A stretch of DNA of 64,000 nt, from positions 844,742 to 908,741 of the forward strand of contig NZ_JXCA02000001.1 of the NCBI RefSeq assembly GCF_000828085.3, given 5' to 3'. The notes under the pieces were generated by a model, which ran no database searches, had not been told where the DNA came from, and saw nothing but the letters and a program-made list of their open reading frames with translations. The position numbers were made by a program, and so were the translations under genes. The DNA is from Scytonema tolypothrichoides VB-61278 (GTDB taxonomy: Bacteria; Cyanobacteriota; Cyanobacteriia; Cyanobacteriales; Nostocaceae). Shown here piece after piece: positions 36,226-45,007 of the stretch (within the stretch, counting starts at the first letter, position 1; each line of letters begins with the position of its first letter).

Positions 36226-37363
36226 AACATCGGGAGCCGTATGCACAGAAATGGGCACGTACGGATCTAACTGAGAGGTGCGGGACATAATAGCCCCCAT
36301 CGACTCAACCCAAGGAGGCGTCGTGCTTCTTCTGGTGGGAACGTTTTGTATAGAGCGGCGGGTTTGTGGGTATTCAGGTTATCACACACTAGCACGACTT
36401 TTTTGGCGTTTGGGTATTGCACATCAAGGAGATGTTTTATCTGCTCGGCCCAATCGGTCATGGTGCGTTGTGCATGGGCAGACACCGTGCGTGTTCCGGC
36501 TTTTGGCTCACAGAACATGAAGATACTCGCGGTGCCGTTGCGTTCGTATTCTGAGTCGTATCGTTGAGGTTGTCCTGATTCCATCGGAAGTGGTGTGCGT
36601 GTTTCTTTGACAAGTTGCACTGGTTGTTCATCCATGCAAACCACCGGAAAATCAGCATCTAAAGGACGGTGATATACCTCCAACACGTCTTCCATTGCTG
36701 CTACGAATTCCGCATCCTGCTCCGGCGGAATAACCCAGCATTCCCGTAAATGAGGTTTAAGTTCGTTTTTTTTAGCACCTCATGTACCGTATTGGCTGTA
36801 CAATGTGGCACAATCTTGAGTTCCACTACGCGGTCAGCCAGCATCTGTAATGTCCACCTGCCACGACCCTCTGGTGGAGTACTGCACGCCAGCGCAATCA
36901 GCCGAGCCTCCGCTTCACCATCAAACAATCGTGGAATCGCCAGATTTTCACGCTTCTTGCGCTCAACTGCCGCCGAAAAACCACGCTCAACCAGGCGTTT
37001 ACGTGCCTCACACACCGTATCTTTATTGCAATGCAGTAGTTTGGCGATCGCTTCCACCGTCAGACGCTCACCATTTTCATCGCTGTGTAAAAGTATTTGT
37101 GCATTCCGAATTTTATGGGCACCTCCTTTCCCCTTCTTCACGATCGCTTGTAATTCCTGCCGCTCCGCCTCACTTAACCGCACAATATACTTTTGCCGTT
37201 CCATTACGCTCCCCCTTCCTCGTGTTGTCCTCAGCCACCTTTGTTATTATACGGTTTTTGACGATTACATTCTACTAGTTATTCGAGTTCAAAGTTAAGT
37301 TGCCTTGCGATCTTGATTGGGGCAGTAATTACTTTGGATTTGGAATCGGGCAATCGCGATAAC

Positions 37364-38245
37364 TCAATTACCTCTAAATCTTTTGGGTGTGACACCTGTT
37401 AACTTGCGAAACTGTAGCGTGAAGTGACTCTGGCTGTTAAACCCACACTGGAGTGCAACATCTGAAATTGGGCTATTGTGCTGTTTTAGCAAAACCTTTG
37501 CTCGTTCAACGCGCTGCTGTACCACATACTGCCAGGGAGTAATTCCCATTGATTGCTTGAAGAGATTAACAAAGTAGCATTGACTCATATCTGCTGCGTC
37601 AGCGAGATCGGCTAACTGAATATCCTGCTCAAGGTTGGTATTAATAAATTCTAACACCCGGTGTAACTTGAGTTGAGTTAACCCTCCATCGTACTCCCGC
37701 AACTTAGGTGGGCACGAAGTATAGTTTCTTAGCAGATGAATCGCCAACATATTGGCTAAAGAATTTAGGTATAGCCTGCTTCCCCATATTGCCTGCTGAA
37801 TTTCTCTTTGAACAGACAGCGCAATGAATTCAATCTGCGGATCGTATGTTTTTAGAACGTTGAAGAGTTCAATCTGATCGGGATACCGACAATTTGTTTG
37901 TAACGCTACCTGATGTAAAAATATTGGATCAATGATAAATGCCAAAATCTCATCACTCGTTTCGCAAGCCCCGAACAAAGCGGCTTCAGCCGGAATCAGA
38001 AGTATCTCACCTTGCAGCAGGGGTCCGTCATACTCGCGCCCACCAATGCGGGAAACTTGGCGTGGCACGTTACCCAGTTCAAAAGCTAGTACATGATGAG
38101 TAAGTCCGCCAGGTGCTTCACACTCCCCTGATGGCTGAACTTGATGTTCCACGGCCAATCCATCCGCATAGAGAGTTTGACTGGACAGCACCCACTCATT
38201 CTTTATTGTGTCCGATGGATGGATACGTGGTTGGGAAGACATCAC
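37364..38245 (-). CDS. AraC-family transcriptional regulator
   Basis: A 293-residue regulator with two C-terminal helix-turn-helix motifs (IQLADLADAADMSQCYFVNL and ISDVALQCGFNSQSHFTLQF, ending TGVTPKRFRG). The N-terminal half (about 20-190) is a variable sensing domain. It shares the general layout of the other AraC gene in the window but is clearly different in sequence. It lies beside the IS630 end; its target and effector are unknown. Confidence 0.88.
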   Translation of the reverse strand: MMSSQPRIHPSDTIKNEWVLSSQTLYADGLAVEHQVQPSGECEAPGGLTHHVLAFELGNVPRQVSRIGGREYDGPLLQGEILLIPAEAALFGACETSDEILAFIIDPIFLHQVALQTNCRYPDQIELFNVLKTYDPQIEFIALSVQREIQQAIWGSRLYLNSLANMLAIHLLRNYTSCPPKLREYDGGLTQLKLHRVLEFINTNLEQDIQLADLADAADMSQCYFVNLFKQSMGITPWQYVVQQRVERAKVLLKQHNSPISDVALQCGFNSQSHFTLQFRKLTGVTPKRFRGN

Positions 38246-38650
38246 TTTAACCTTGTTGGCAACTCACTTAAGTAAATTATGTAACAAAGCGTAAATTTCC
38301 TTACCTAGCCTAATCCAAAAGAATAATAATTTGGCTAAGAGAATCAAAAGATTTTGATAAATTTCATAAGAAACTGAAAGACAAAATTTGAGTAACGAGT
38401 CGATAATCAATTTGCTCTGTTCAGTCCAGTTTCCTTTGGCTCGATGCATAATACCAGAACTCCCATCAGCGTCTTGCTCCTCGTAACCCTATTGAGTTTA
38501 ATAAGCTGCTTATTCACCAGTTGTTCTTAAGTAAAAAATGAACAGAGTGCAGTGGTTGAGATGAGCCAAGTAGAAGGCAGTCGCTCAAAAGCTGATGCAG
38601 CCGAGGAAAAACCTCCAATCTTAGAAGTTAGAAAACAATAAGCTAGAGCT
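38246..38650. other. Gene-free spacer between divergent AraC and S41 protease genes
   Basis: A roughly 400-bp divergent intergenic region. A 61-codon minus-strand open frame in it (MHRAKGNW...) has one hydrophobic stretch but no other support. No array or strong hairpin was seen. Confidence 0.45.
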
Positions 38651-39817
38651 ATGCTCAAAACCAGACATCTGATAAACTTCTTACTCCTGGTGGCACTACT
38701 AGGTTTGGGAAGCTGCTCATCCTCTAAAGTTCCTCCGGTTAACAACGCGCCCCATGAAAAGCGTGCGGGTGAAATTAGCCAAGCTCAAGATGAGGATGTT
38801 TCGTTAGAGTGGTTTACTTCCTCCAAATTGAAGGATACAGATATCGTCTCTGTTTCAGACGCAAAATTACTGATTACTAACGTTTATCAAATCTTGGATG
38901 GCAAGATTTTCGATCCTGCTTTCAAAAAAGGAGAGCGAAACCAGCATTTTAAGTTGCTGCTGGCTGAGGTCAGTGCAAAGCCAAGTTGGTCAAGAGCAGA
39001 GTTGACAGAACGCATCAGTAGTCAACTGAAGAAACTTTCAGTTTCCCACTTAAGACTTTTAGATCCTACTGAAGGTGAAAAATTATTTCGTTTGATTGAG
39101 CAAAACCCAGCATCAAACGCTAAACCCAATCCGGCTGTTTCAGCCCAAATAAGAGGTGAAGTCGGGATTCTCCAAGTCAAAAGCTTTCTGATTCCTCAAG
39201 TTACAAAGGCTGCACTCGATCGGGCAAAAGCTCAACTTTCTCCAGCCGAAGTGATTCTCATTGATTTACGTGGCAATGGCGGTGGTGCTGGATCGAGCAT
39301 TAGTTATTTAATTGAAGATATTATTGGTCCTGATAAGGTACTTTGGAGAGACAGAACTCGTGCAGGTCTGCGAATAAAGGAGCCATACGTCTTTCGAGGA
39401 TATTTTGATGACGCGATTAACGCTGAAGCTAAGGCAGAAATTAAGCTAGCTAGGGAACATCCCTATGTAGAGTGGCGAACGCGATCGCTAGCCAAGAAAG
39501 ATCCAAGACCTTATTATGTGTTGGTTGACGATCGGTGCGGATCTTCCTGTGATTTGTTTGCAGCGTCGGTACAAGAAAACAGAGGTGCAAAACTCTTAGG
39601 AGTCCGCACAATGGGTGCATTACTTGCGGGTGAGGCTTTTAAACTATCATGGCAAGGCTTTGCTCTAATTGTTCCTACGGCTCAAGTCATTTCACCCAAT
39701 GGCAATACGATTGAAGGTGTAGGCGTTCAACCAGACATTCAGATACCTGAGTGTAAAAATAGTAGCAAACGATGCCTTGAAAAGGCAGTTGAAGTTGTTG
39801 TACGCGATACCCCATAA
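38651..39817 (+). CDS. S41-family (C-terminal-processing-like) protease lipoprotein
   Basis: A 388-residue exported protein. The N-terminus is a lipoprotein signal with lipobox LGSC near residue 22. The peptidase core has GEVGILQVKSFLIPQV, VILIDLRGNGGGAGSSISYLIEDI, and the nucleophile region VDDRCGSSCDLFAASVQ, with the presumed serine between two cysteines. The family end GVGVQPDIQIP is present. The usual PDZ domain is not evident: residues 70-160 look helical. The two Cys flanking the nucleophile and those near the C-terminus (IPECKNSSKRC) could form disulfides. Substrate unknown. Confidence 0.85.
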   Translation: MLKTRHLINFLLLVALLGLGSCSSSKVPPVNNAPHEKRAGEISQAQDEDVSLEWFTSSKLKDTDIVSVSDAKLLITNVYQILDGKIFDPAFKKGERNQHFKLLLAEVSAKPSWSRAELTERISSQLKKLSVSHLRLLDPTEGEKLFRLIEQNPASNAKPNPAVSAQIRGEVGILQVKSFLIPQVTKAALDRAKAQLSPAEVILIDLRGNGGGAGSSISYLIEDIIGPDKVLWRDRTRAGLRIKEPYVFRGYFDDAINAEAKAEIKLAREHPYVEWRTRSLAKKDPRPYYVLVDDRCGSSCDLFAASVQENRGAKLLGVRTMGALLAGEAFKLSWQGFALIVPTAQVISPNGNTIEGVGVQPDIQIPECKNSSKRCLEKAVEVVVRDTP

Positions 39818-40085
39818 CAAGACATTACCGTTGAGACTTTCTGCTTTGCCTTTTCGATTTTTTCGGGATTTCCTGGAGGTAAGCCTAAAGTTCTTTCTCC
39901 AACAGAGTAATCCAGACACGGCAAGAATTTGGAGAAATCGGATCGTGATATAGCTTCAACATGGAAAAAGCTTACAGTCCTATAAATAGGATGGGCATTG
40001 TCACCCTATACCCTACACTCAATAGAATGACTTTAACAACAAACAAAGAAAACTTGGAATACAATTCAAAGCTATTTGTATTACT

Positions 40086-40859
40086 GTGAACAACTTAAAA
40101 TTGCCTTCTTTGCCGGATATGGCAAATATTTGGCAGGAAACTCTCCATTGGACTCCTACAGTCCAACAGCAAGTGCAATTCCAACAGCTTTACGAGTTCA
40201 TACTACAGGGTAACAGCCAGCTTAACCTAACTCGTATCACCGATCCCCAAGAGTTTTGGGAAAAGCATCTTTGGGATTCTCTGCGAGGAATAGCCCCTTT
40301 ATTAAGAGATGGGGGAAATGAGGATGTGATTTGTGCCCCTACTCCTCCTACTTCCCTATCTTTTATAGATATCGGTACGGGTGCGGGTTTTCCGGGAATT
40401 CCAGTTGCTATTGCTGTAGCTAATAGTACTGTAAATCTACTTGATTCAACTAGAAAAAAAATTGCTTTTCTTGAAGAAACAAGGGCTGCGCTTGATTTGA
40501 CTAAGGTTAAAACTTTGACTGGTAGAGCAGAAGAAGTCGGTCAACAACCCCAGCACCGACAAAATTACGATGTTGCCCTTATTCGCGCTGTAGGGACAGT
40601 TTCTGTGTGTGCTGAATATGCCCTACCGTTACTTAAGCAGGGCGGTTTAGCTGTTATCTACCGGGGAAATTGGACAGAAGAAGAAACAAAAGTTCTAGAA
40701 AATGCCGTTGACCAGTTGGGTGGCATCATTGAATTAGTTGACAAATTTACAACTCCCTTAAGTGGAAGCATTCGTCACTGTCTTTACTTACGGAAGGTAC
40801 GAACTACACCAGTCCAGTTTCCCCGTCCTGTTGGTGTACCCACCCAAAAGCCGCTTTAG
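40086..40859 (+). CDS. rsmG: 16S rRNA (guanine-527-N7) methyltransferase RsmG
   Basis: A 257-residue methyltransferase that modifies G527 of 16S rRNA using S-adenosylmethionine. The SAM-binding motif is FIDIGTGAGFPGIPVAIA, preceded by QLNLTRITDPQEFWEKHLWDS, typical of RsmG; RAVGTVSVCAEYALPLL follows. Translation starts at GTG (40086); the N-terminal MNNLKLPSLPDMANIW fits the family. A roughly 15-residue Pro/Arg-rich tail extends past the domain. It stands alone. Confidence 0.94.
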   Translation: MNNLKLPSLPDMANIWQETLHWTPTVQQQVQFQQLYEFILQGNSQLNLTRITDPQEFWEKHLWDSLRGIAPLLRDGGNEDVICAPTPPTSLSFIDIGTGAGFPGIPVAIAVANSTVNLLDSTRKKIAFLEETRAALDLTKVKTLTGRAEEVGQQPQHRQNYDVALIRAVGTVSVCAEYALPLLKQGGLAVIYRGNWTEEETKVLENAVDQLGGIIELVDKFTTPLSGSIRHCLYLRKVRTTPVQFPRPVGVPTQKPL

Positions 40860-40918
40860 GAGGAGATGGAGAATGGGGGAGAGAGTGTGCGAGTGAGAGT
40901 AACTATGCGCAGCGAGAG

Positions 40919-41662
40919 TTACGCCGCTTTACCCCCCTCTACAAACCGTCTATTAATTTCATCCCAGTTCAAGACATTCCACCAAGCACTCAAGTAATCA
41001 GCGCGACGGTTCTGGTACTTGAGGTAGTATGCGTGTTCCCACACGTCATTACCCATAATTGGATAGTTACCTTCACTAAGGGGACTGTCCTGATTGGCTG
41101 TGGTTGCGACTGCAAGCTTTCCATCTTTGGTGCGGACTAGCCAAACCCATCCACTCCCAAACTGACCTGCACCAGCTTCGTTAAACTGATTTTTGAAAGT
41201 AGCAAAATTGCCGAAGTTTTGTTTGATAGCGTCTGCGATCGGTCCTCTAGGTTCTCCGCCACCCTTCGGCTTCATGATTCTCCAAAACATCGAGTGGTTC
41301 ACATGACCACCACCATTATTGCGTACCGTTTTACGAATATCTTCTGGCACACTGTTAAGGTTACGCAGCAGCTGTTCAACTGTTCTGCTTTTCAGTTCTG
41401 GATGTTTGTCTAGTGCTGTATTTAAGTTTTTCACATAAGCCGCATGGTGTTTATCATGGTGAAACCGCATTGTTCCAGCGTCTATGTGTGGTTCAAGTGC
41501 CTCGTAGGCATACGGTAACGCAGGTAGCTGGATAGCCCCTGTTTTGCCAGGACTTGGTTTGTTTTGGCTTGGCGCATTCTGTGCTAAAGCACAAGCGTCT
41601 AAAGTAAAAGCACCCGCACTAGCCCCGAGTAAAACTAAGAAATGACGACGAGCAATAGCCAT
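40919..41662 (-). CDS. sodA: Superoxide dismutase (Fe/Mn family), exported
   Basis: A 247-residue SOD. The N-terminus ([20 protein letters not shown]) has a twin-arginine-like RRHF and a hydrophobic core leading to a possible lipobox LDAC, so the enzyme is exported or anchored in membrane. The catalytic body has all four metal ligands: [12 protein letters not shown] (first His), [12 protein letters not shown] (second His), and [15 protein letters not shown] (Asp and third His). Membrane-bound Mn-SOD of this kind is known in Anabaena. The GGGEPRGP stretch and the Gln/Gly pattern near [12 protein letters not shown] fit the Mn form. Confidence 0.93.
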   Translation of the reverse strand: MAIARRHFLVLLGASAGAFTLDACALAQNAPSQNKPSPGKTGAIQLPALPYAYEALEPHIDAGTMRFHHDKHHAAYVKNLNTALDKHPELKSRTVEQLLRNLNSVPEDIRKTVRNNGGGHVNHSMFWRIMKPKGGGEPRGPIADAIKQNFGNFATFKNQFNEAGAGQFGSGWVWLVRTKDGKLAVATTANQDSPLSEGNYPIMGNDVWEHAYYLKYQNRRADYLSAWWNVLNWDEINRRFVEGGKAA

Positions 41663-41881
41663 AATAGTAACTGTGGCAGAAAAATGTTATCTTCAGTTGT
41701 TATTTTCTGAAATTTAGACTAAAAACTATATCGATTTTCAATTTTAACCATAAGTAGACCCAAACACGTGTCAATTCTTCACACTGAATTTTAAATGTCT
41801 TAAACAATACTTATATTGCAAATATTACTGATGAAAATGTCAAAAATACTTTCTGCACCTTAAGTACTAACTGAGAAACTT

Positions 41882-43093
41882 ATGAGCGTGAACTTTCTTG
41901 AGTATATGAAATTTGCAATTAGTATTATACTGATTTGTTTTCTAGTGTTAGTTGTTTGGCAATGGAGTAGTGTATCTGCAGTTCTAGATATATTCAGTAC
42001 TTTATCAGAAGAAAAACAATGGTCGTCTCGATTAAAAACGCCTGAAGATGTGCTGGAGTATATAGTTGCTCATCCCAAAGATGTTTCACTTGTAGCTTAT
42101 AAAATTGGCAATTCTGAAAAAGGAATTTTTTACAACTCTGATGAAAAACGTCCCCTTGCTTCCACTATTAAAATTCTTGTACTAGCAGAGTATGCTCGTC
42201 AAGTAGAGCTAGAAATCATATCACCAGATGAGTTAGTTAACCTTGCAGATATTGATATTTATTATTTGCCAAATACTGATGGTGGTGCTCACCCTAACGC
42301 GGTAAAAGAATTAAAGGAAAAAGCATATATTAATGCAGCTAATCAAGTTGAACTGCGTCACATTCCCTGGGCGATGATTTCTTATAGCGATAAAGCTGCT
42401 ACTGATTACTTAATTGAACGATTGGGACGAGATAAATTAGAAAAAATCACAGCCAGCTTACAACTCAATAATCAAGATGTTCCCTTACCAATTATCGGTC
42501 AGTTTCTAAGTTGGAGTAATCATACATTTTCTAACACACCTGCTGAAAGACTAAACAAATATCAGGCAATGCGCCTAAAAGAATATGCTGATGAAGTGTA
42601 TCATTGGACAAACGAATGGCGTAGTCATCAAGAGTTTAGAGCAAAAGAAACCAAGCAAATAAAATCAAGAAAAGGGTTAAAATATCAGGAACAAAAAGCA
42701 ATGACTGAAGCCACAAACTGTGGTGGAACAGCCAGAGGTTATGCTCAGATTATGGAGAGAATCTATAGTGGTTCCTTAATTTCGCCTCAGGCAGATGAAA
42801 TTATACGTGAGTATTTAGAATGGCCAATGCAATTTCCCGAAAATCAGCAACAGCTAGATGCTTTTGGAGCTAAAGGTGGAAGCTTAGCAGGTATCATCAC
42901 AGAAGTTTGGTATTTGAAACCAAAGAAGGCACAGCATGCACGAGTAGCTGCGTTATTTTTGAAAAAAATTCCTGGAAGTGTGTGGTTTAAAATGTTGCAA
43001 ACATACATTCAACAAGAATTTCAATATAAGCTTTTAGTTGATGACAAGTTTTTTGACTTAGTGCGGGAAAAATTGATGAATGATCAACGATAA
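41882..43093 (+). CDS. Membrane-anchored serine hydrolase, class A beta-lactamase-like
   Basis: A 403-residue protein with one N-terminal membrane helix (about residues 10-30, signal anchor) and a periplasmic penicillin-recognising domain. The SxxK nucleophile motif is STIK in RPLASTIKILVLAEY; the second motif is YSDKAATDYLIERLG; KGG in GAKGGSLAG stands for the KTG triad. The spacing fits a class A-type fold, but an insert of Lys/Glu-rich helix lies in the middle and the Glu of the omega loop is not obvious. Antibiotic hydrolysis should not be assumed; peptidase or esterase activity is equally likely. Confidence 0.78.
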   Translation: MSVNFLEYMKFAISIILICFLVLVVWQWSSVSAVLDIFSTLSEEKQWSSRLKTPEDVLEYIVAHPKDVSLVAYKIGNSEKGIFYNSDEKRPLASTIKILVLAEYARQVELEIISPDELVNLADIDIYYLPNTDGGAHPNAVKELKEKAYINAANQVELRHIPWAMISYSDKAATDYLIERLGRDKLEKITASLQLNNQDVPLPIIGQFLSWSNHTFSNTPAERLNKYQAMRLKEYADEVYHWTNEWRSHQEFRAKETKQIKSRKGLKYQEQKAMTEATNCGGTARGYAQIMERIYSGSLISPQADEIIREYLEWPMQFPENQQQLDAFGAKGGSLAGIITEVWYLKPKKAQHARVAALFLKKIPGSVWFKMLQTYIQQEFQYKLLVDDKFFDLVREKLMNDQR

Positions 43094-43130
43094 AAAACTC
43101 CAGAATTTCTAATTTACAATTGATACAACT

Positions 43131-44324
43131 TTAACTTTGCGATAACCGCTGCACAGCTTCACCTGCCAACATCTGATGTGCTTGTGCAAGAAGGCGAGGA
43201 ATTTTGTCAGCGTGAGGACTGCGGCTAAGACATTGTCGCAGATCTAGTTTATCTACTTCCTCTGCTTTGTTACCAGGGAACCAATGACTCGCATTGCCAA
43301 GCAGGTTGTAGCGCATTTTGGCATAGTCTAGTAAATCGTAGGCGATCGCCAAATTTCTTAACCATAAAATCACTGGAATATTTATCTCATCAGGTGTTTC
43401 CTCAAAAGTGGGTAAATTGAGGTGCCAAGTTTTCACCCAGTCTTCCCCCAAGGTAGCAATAGCTTCTTTCTCTAGGCGTGTCAAAATTGGTGACAAAATT
43501 TCAGATGCATTCTCCAGCAAATCTAAAGTTTTCAGGTGTTCGTCAAAATCTTGTGGTTTTGCAGCCCCCAGACTCAGAGTATGTACCTGAGGGTGACTCA
43601 GACAAAACAAATCATTAAAAACCATCGGACTCAAAGGAGTGCAAAGATTAATTAATTTTTGTGGTGGTTTATATAACATTCCTCCTTTATCGGATGGGCT
43701 AATAATAAATACACCCATATCTTGGCTGTTTGCTGCTTCAATAGCAGCCCAATTCACTTGATTGATATAATACCAATGCAAGTTGACGTAATCAAATTGA
43801 TTAGTATTAATGGTTTGGATAATAATATCTGTTGAACCATGTGTGGAAAAGCCGATAAACCTGACTTTTCCTTGTGCTTGAAGTTTTTTTGCGACCTCCA
43901 AACAGCCGCCAGGACGGATAGTATAGTTTAATGACTCAACATTATTGATGCCATGTATTCCAAGCAAGTCAACATAATCTAACCGAAGATTTCGTAGTGA
44001 GGTTTCAAAATCACGCTGAAATTCTTTCGGATCTGCCACAGGACCAACTTTAGTTTGAACAATTAACTCCTCACGGGGAAACTTTGGTAAAATTCTCCCC
44101 AACTGCATTTCCGAACTACCATAACCACGGGCAGTTTCAATGTGATTAATTCCTAATTCAACAGCCCGTCGAATCGTTGCTTCTAGATTTTTCTGGTTAT
44201 CACGGGGTATTTGCCATTGCGGGACATCCTGCCATTTATACTGGTATCTCATACCACCGCAAGAAAACACAGGCATTTTTAATTCTGTGCGTCCAAATCG
44301 TCTGTATAACATCACTGGATTCAT
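43131..44324 (-). CDS. Aldo/keto reductase family protein
   Basis: An approximately 397-residue product from the Met in MNPVMLYRRFGRTEL; the longer open frame upstream adds 32 residues with no family character. The TIM-barrel reductase has GINHIETARGYGSSEMQLG (catalytic Asp replaced by Glu, Tyr present), the Lys region ELIVQTKVGPV, and the DLLGIHG strand. Relatives of this size carry a C-terminal 4Fe-4S Cys cluster; here only one Cys remains in the tail (LRQCLSRSPHADKIPRLL), so the cluster is absent. Substrate unknown. Confidence 0.85.
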   Translation of the reverse strand: MNPVMLYRRFGRTELKMPVFSCGGMRYQYKWQDVPQWQIPRDNQKNLEATIRRAVELGINHIETARGYGSSEMQLGRILPKFPREELIVQTKVGPVADPKEFQRDFETSLRNLRLDYVDLLGIHGINNVESLNYTIRPGGCLEVAKKLQAQGKVRFIGFSTHGSTDIIIQTINTNQFDYVNLHWYYINQVNWAAIEAANSQDMGVFIISPSDKGGMLYKPPQKLINLCTPLSPMVFNDLFCLSHPQVHTLSLGAAKPQDFDEHLKTLDLLENASEILSPILTRLEKEAIATLGEDWVKTWHLNLPTFEETPDEINIPVILWLRNLAIAYDLLDYAKMRYNLLGNASHWFPGNKAEEVDKLDLRQCLSRSPHADKIPRLLAQAHQMLAGEAVQRLSQS

Positions 44325-44585
44325 GAACGAAATCAAAAAACAATTTACAGCTACGGAAGATCTGAACGCGATATTCAGCTTTAAACCTACTTTAACCCAA
44401 GCCCACGGTTTGGGTTGCAACGGTTATGCTGGTTAAAGTGGCGGCTAACACAACACTTTTTTGAGTGTTAGGTTTTTTCAAGCGGAATTTCCCACGAGTG
44501 TAAAGCGTTGTACTCTCCCTAAAATGTGAGGATATAACACCATCAGAAGATCACCGCAAAAAAGAGGTTAAAAGAAGGTATTGAA

Positions 44586-44951
44586 GTGAATATACTTTTG
44601 GTTATCGCCATTGGTTTCTTACCGTCCCTATTATCTCTGTGGTTGATGCGTAAAAGCCAGGCTAGAACACGTTCACGGTTTAGACGAGCCGCTGCTACAA
44701 TTTATCCTGTAGGGCGAGTGCAGCAAAATAGGATCAGCGATGATAACTATTGCACAGAACGTAGTGCCCTTATGGGCGATCGCTATTATCTCGAAGGAGT
44801 CGGTTACCTTGTGGGCGACATCAGCTGCCAATTTAACGCTCGTTCTGGTTACCTACGCTGTGCTGTCAACCCCAGTGGACCATGTGAAGGTTGTCGCTTA
44901 TATCAAGCAAAAGAAACAGTTTCTATAGAAAAAAGTTCATCTGACTTCTAG
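44586..44951 (+). CDS. DUF6464-like cyanobacterial membrane-anchored protein
   Basis: A 121-residue protein starting at GTG behind a GAAGG ribosome-binding site. Residues 2-20 form a membrane helix, followed by an Arg-rich segment (KSQARTRSRFRR) and a C-terminal conserved domain with Cys residues: YCTERSALMGDRYYLEGVGY, GDISCQFNARSGYLRCAVNP, and SGPCEGC. The Cys pattern and CAVNPSGPC match what I know as the cyanobacterial DUF6464 group of unknown function. It is divergent from the aldo/keto reductase gene. Confidence 0.7.
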   Translation: MNILLVIAIGFLPSLLSLWLMRKSQARTRSRFRRAAATIYPVGRVQQNRISDDNYCTERSALMGDRYYLEGVGYLVGDISCQFNARSGYLRCAVNPSGPCEGCRLYQAKETVSIEKSSSDF

Positions 44952-45007
44952 CTTGATGTAGTAAGTGGTGAAGCATCAAAGACGGGTTTTCCCCGCCTTG
45001 ATAGACT

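Larger units (their letters stand above)
35156..36300 (+). mobile_element. Degenerate, apparently nested group II intron
   Basis: It begins with the conserved 5' GTGCG and ends in a domain V hairpin (36234-36268: GAGCCGTATGC ... GCACGTACGGATCT, with the two-base CG bulge) and a domain VI-like stem before the 3' CCCAT. Domain I landmarks (GGATGGAGGTGAAAG, GAAGCTGGGAACAGGGCGCAA) follow the 5' end. A second GTGCG start and second domain I lie inside. The reverse-transcriptase part of the intron protein is gone and only the HNH tail remains. It is antisense to the IS630 transposase. Boundaries rest on motif matches. Confidence 0.85.
34914..37204 (-). pseudogene. IS630-family transposase, split by an antisense group II intron
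   Basis: The 5' half (HTH with VEAIAKLLHCNKDTVCEARKR) and the DDE half are in different frames joined at a run of eight A (CTAAAAAAAACG). A -1 shift there continues as NELKPHLRECWVIPPEQD, so this is probably programmed frameshifting. The catalytic aspartates are in VVCMDEQPV and LVCDNLNTH. The last exon, with LEIHYTPKHGSWLNIAEIELA (the third acidic residue) and ending KRLYPVIDD, is cut off by the intron insertion. Because the intron is antisense it cannot be spliced from the transposase mRNA, so the copy is dead. Even without the intron, the junction frame appears off. Confidence 0.85.
34907..37275 (-). mobile_element. IS630-family insertion sequence carrying a group II intron
   Basis: The ends are imperfect inverted repeats of about 30 bp: GTAGTCCTTAATCATCAATA on the left and GTAGAATGTAATCGTCAAAA read inward from the right, sharing TAATC-TCAA-AACCG. 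Each is flanked by TA, the IS630 target duplication. The total is 2369 bp; subtracting the 1145-bp intron leaves 1224 bp, the normal IS630 size. It lies between the amino-acid transporter and an AraC-family gene and interrupts neither. Confidence 0.88.

Noticed and set aside
38264-38449. 61-codon minus-strand frame with a hydrophobic segment
   Set aside because: Single weak feature, no ribosome-binding site, lies in a divergent promoter region.
41882-43093. Calling the serine hydrolase an antibiotic-resistance beta-lactamase
   Set aside because: SxxK, SDK and KGG are present but the class A omega-loop Glu is not evident and the protein has a large charged insert and a membrane anchor.
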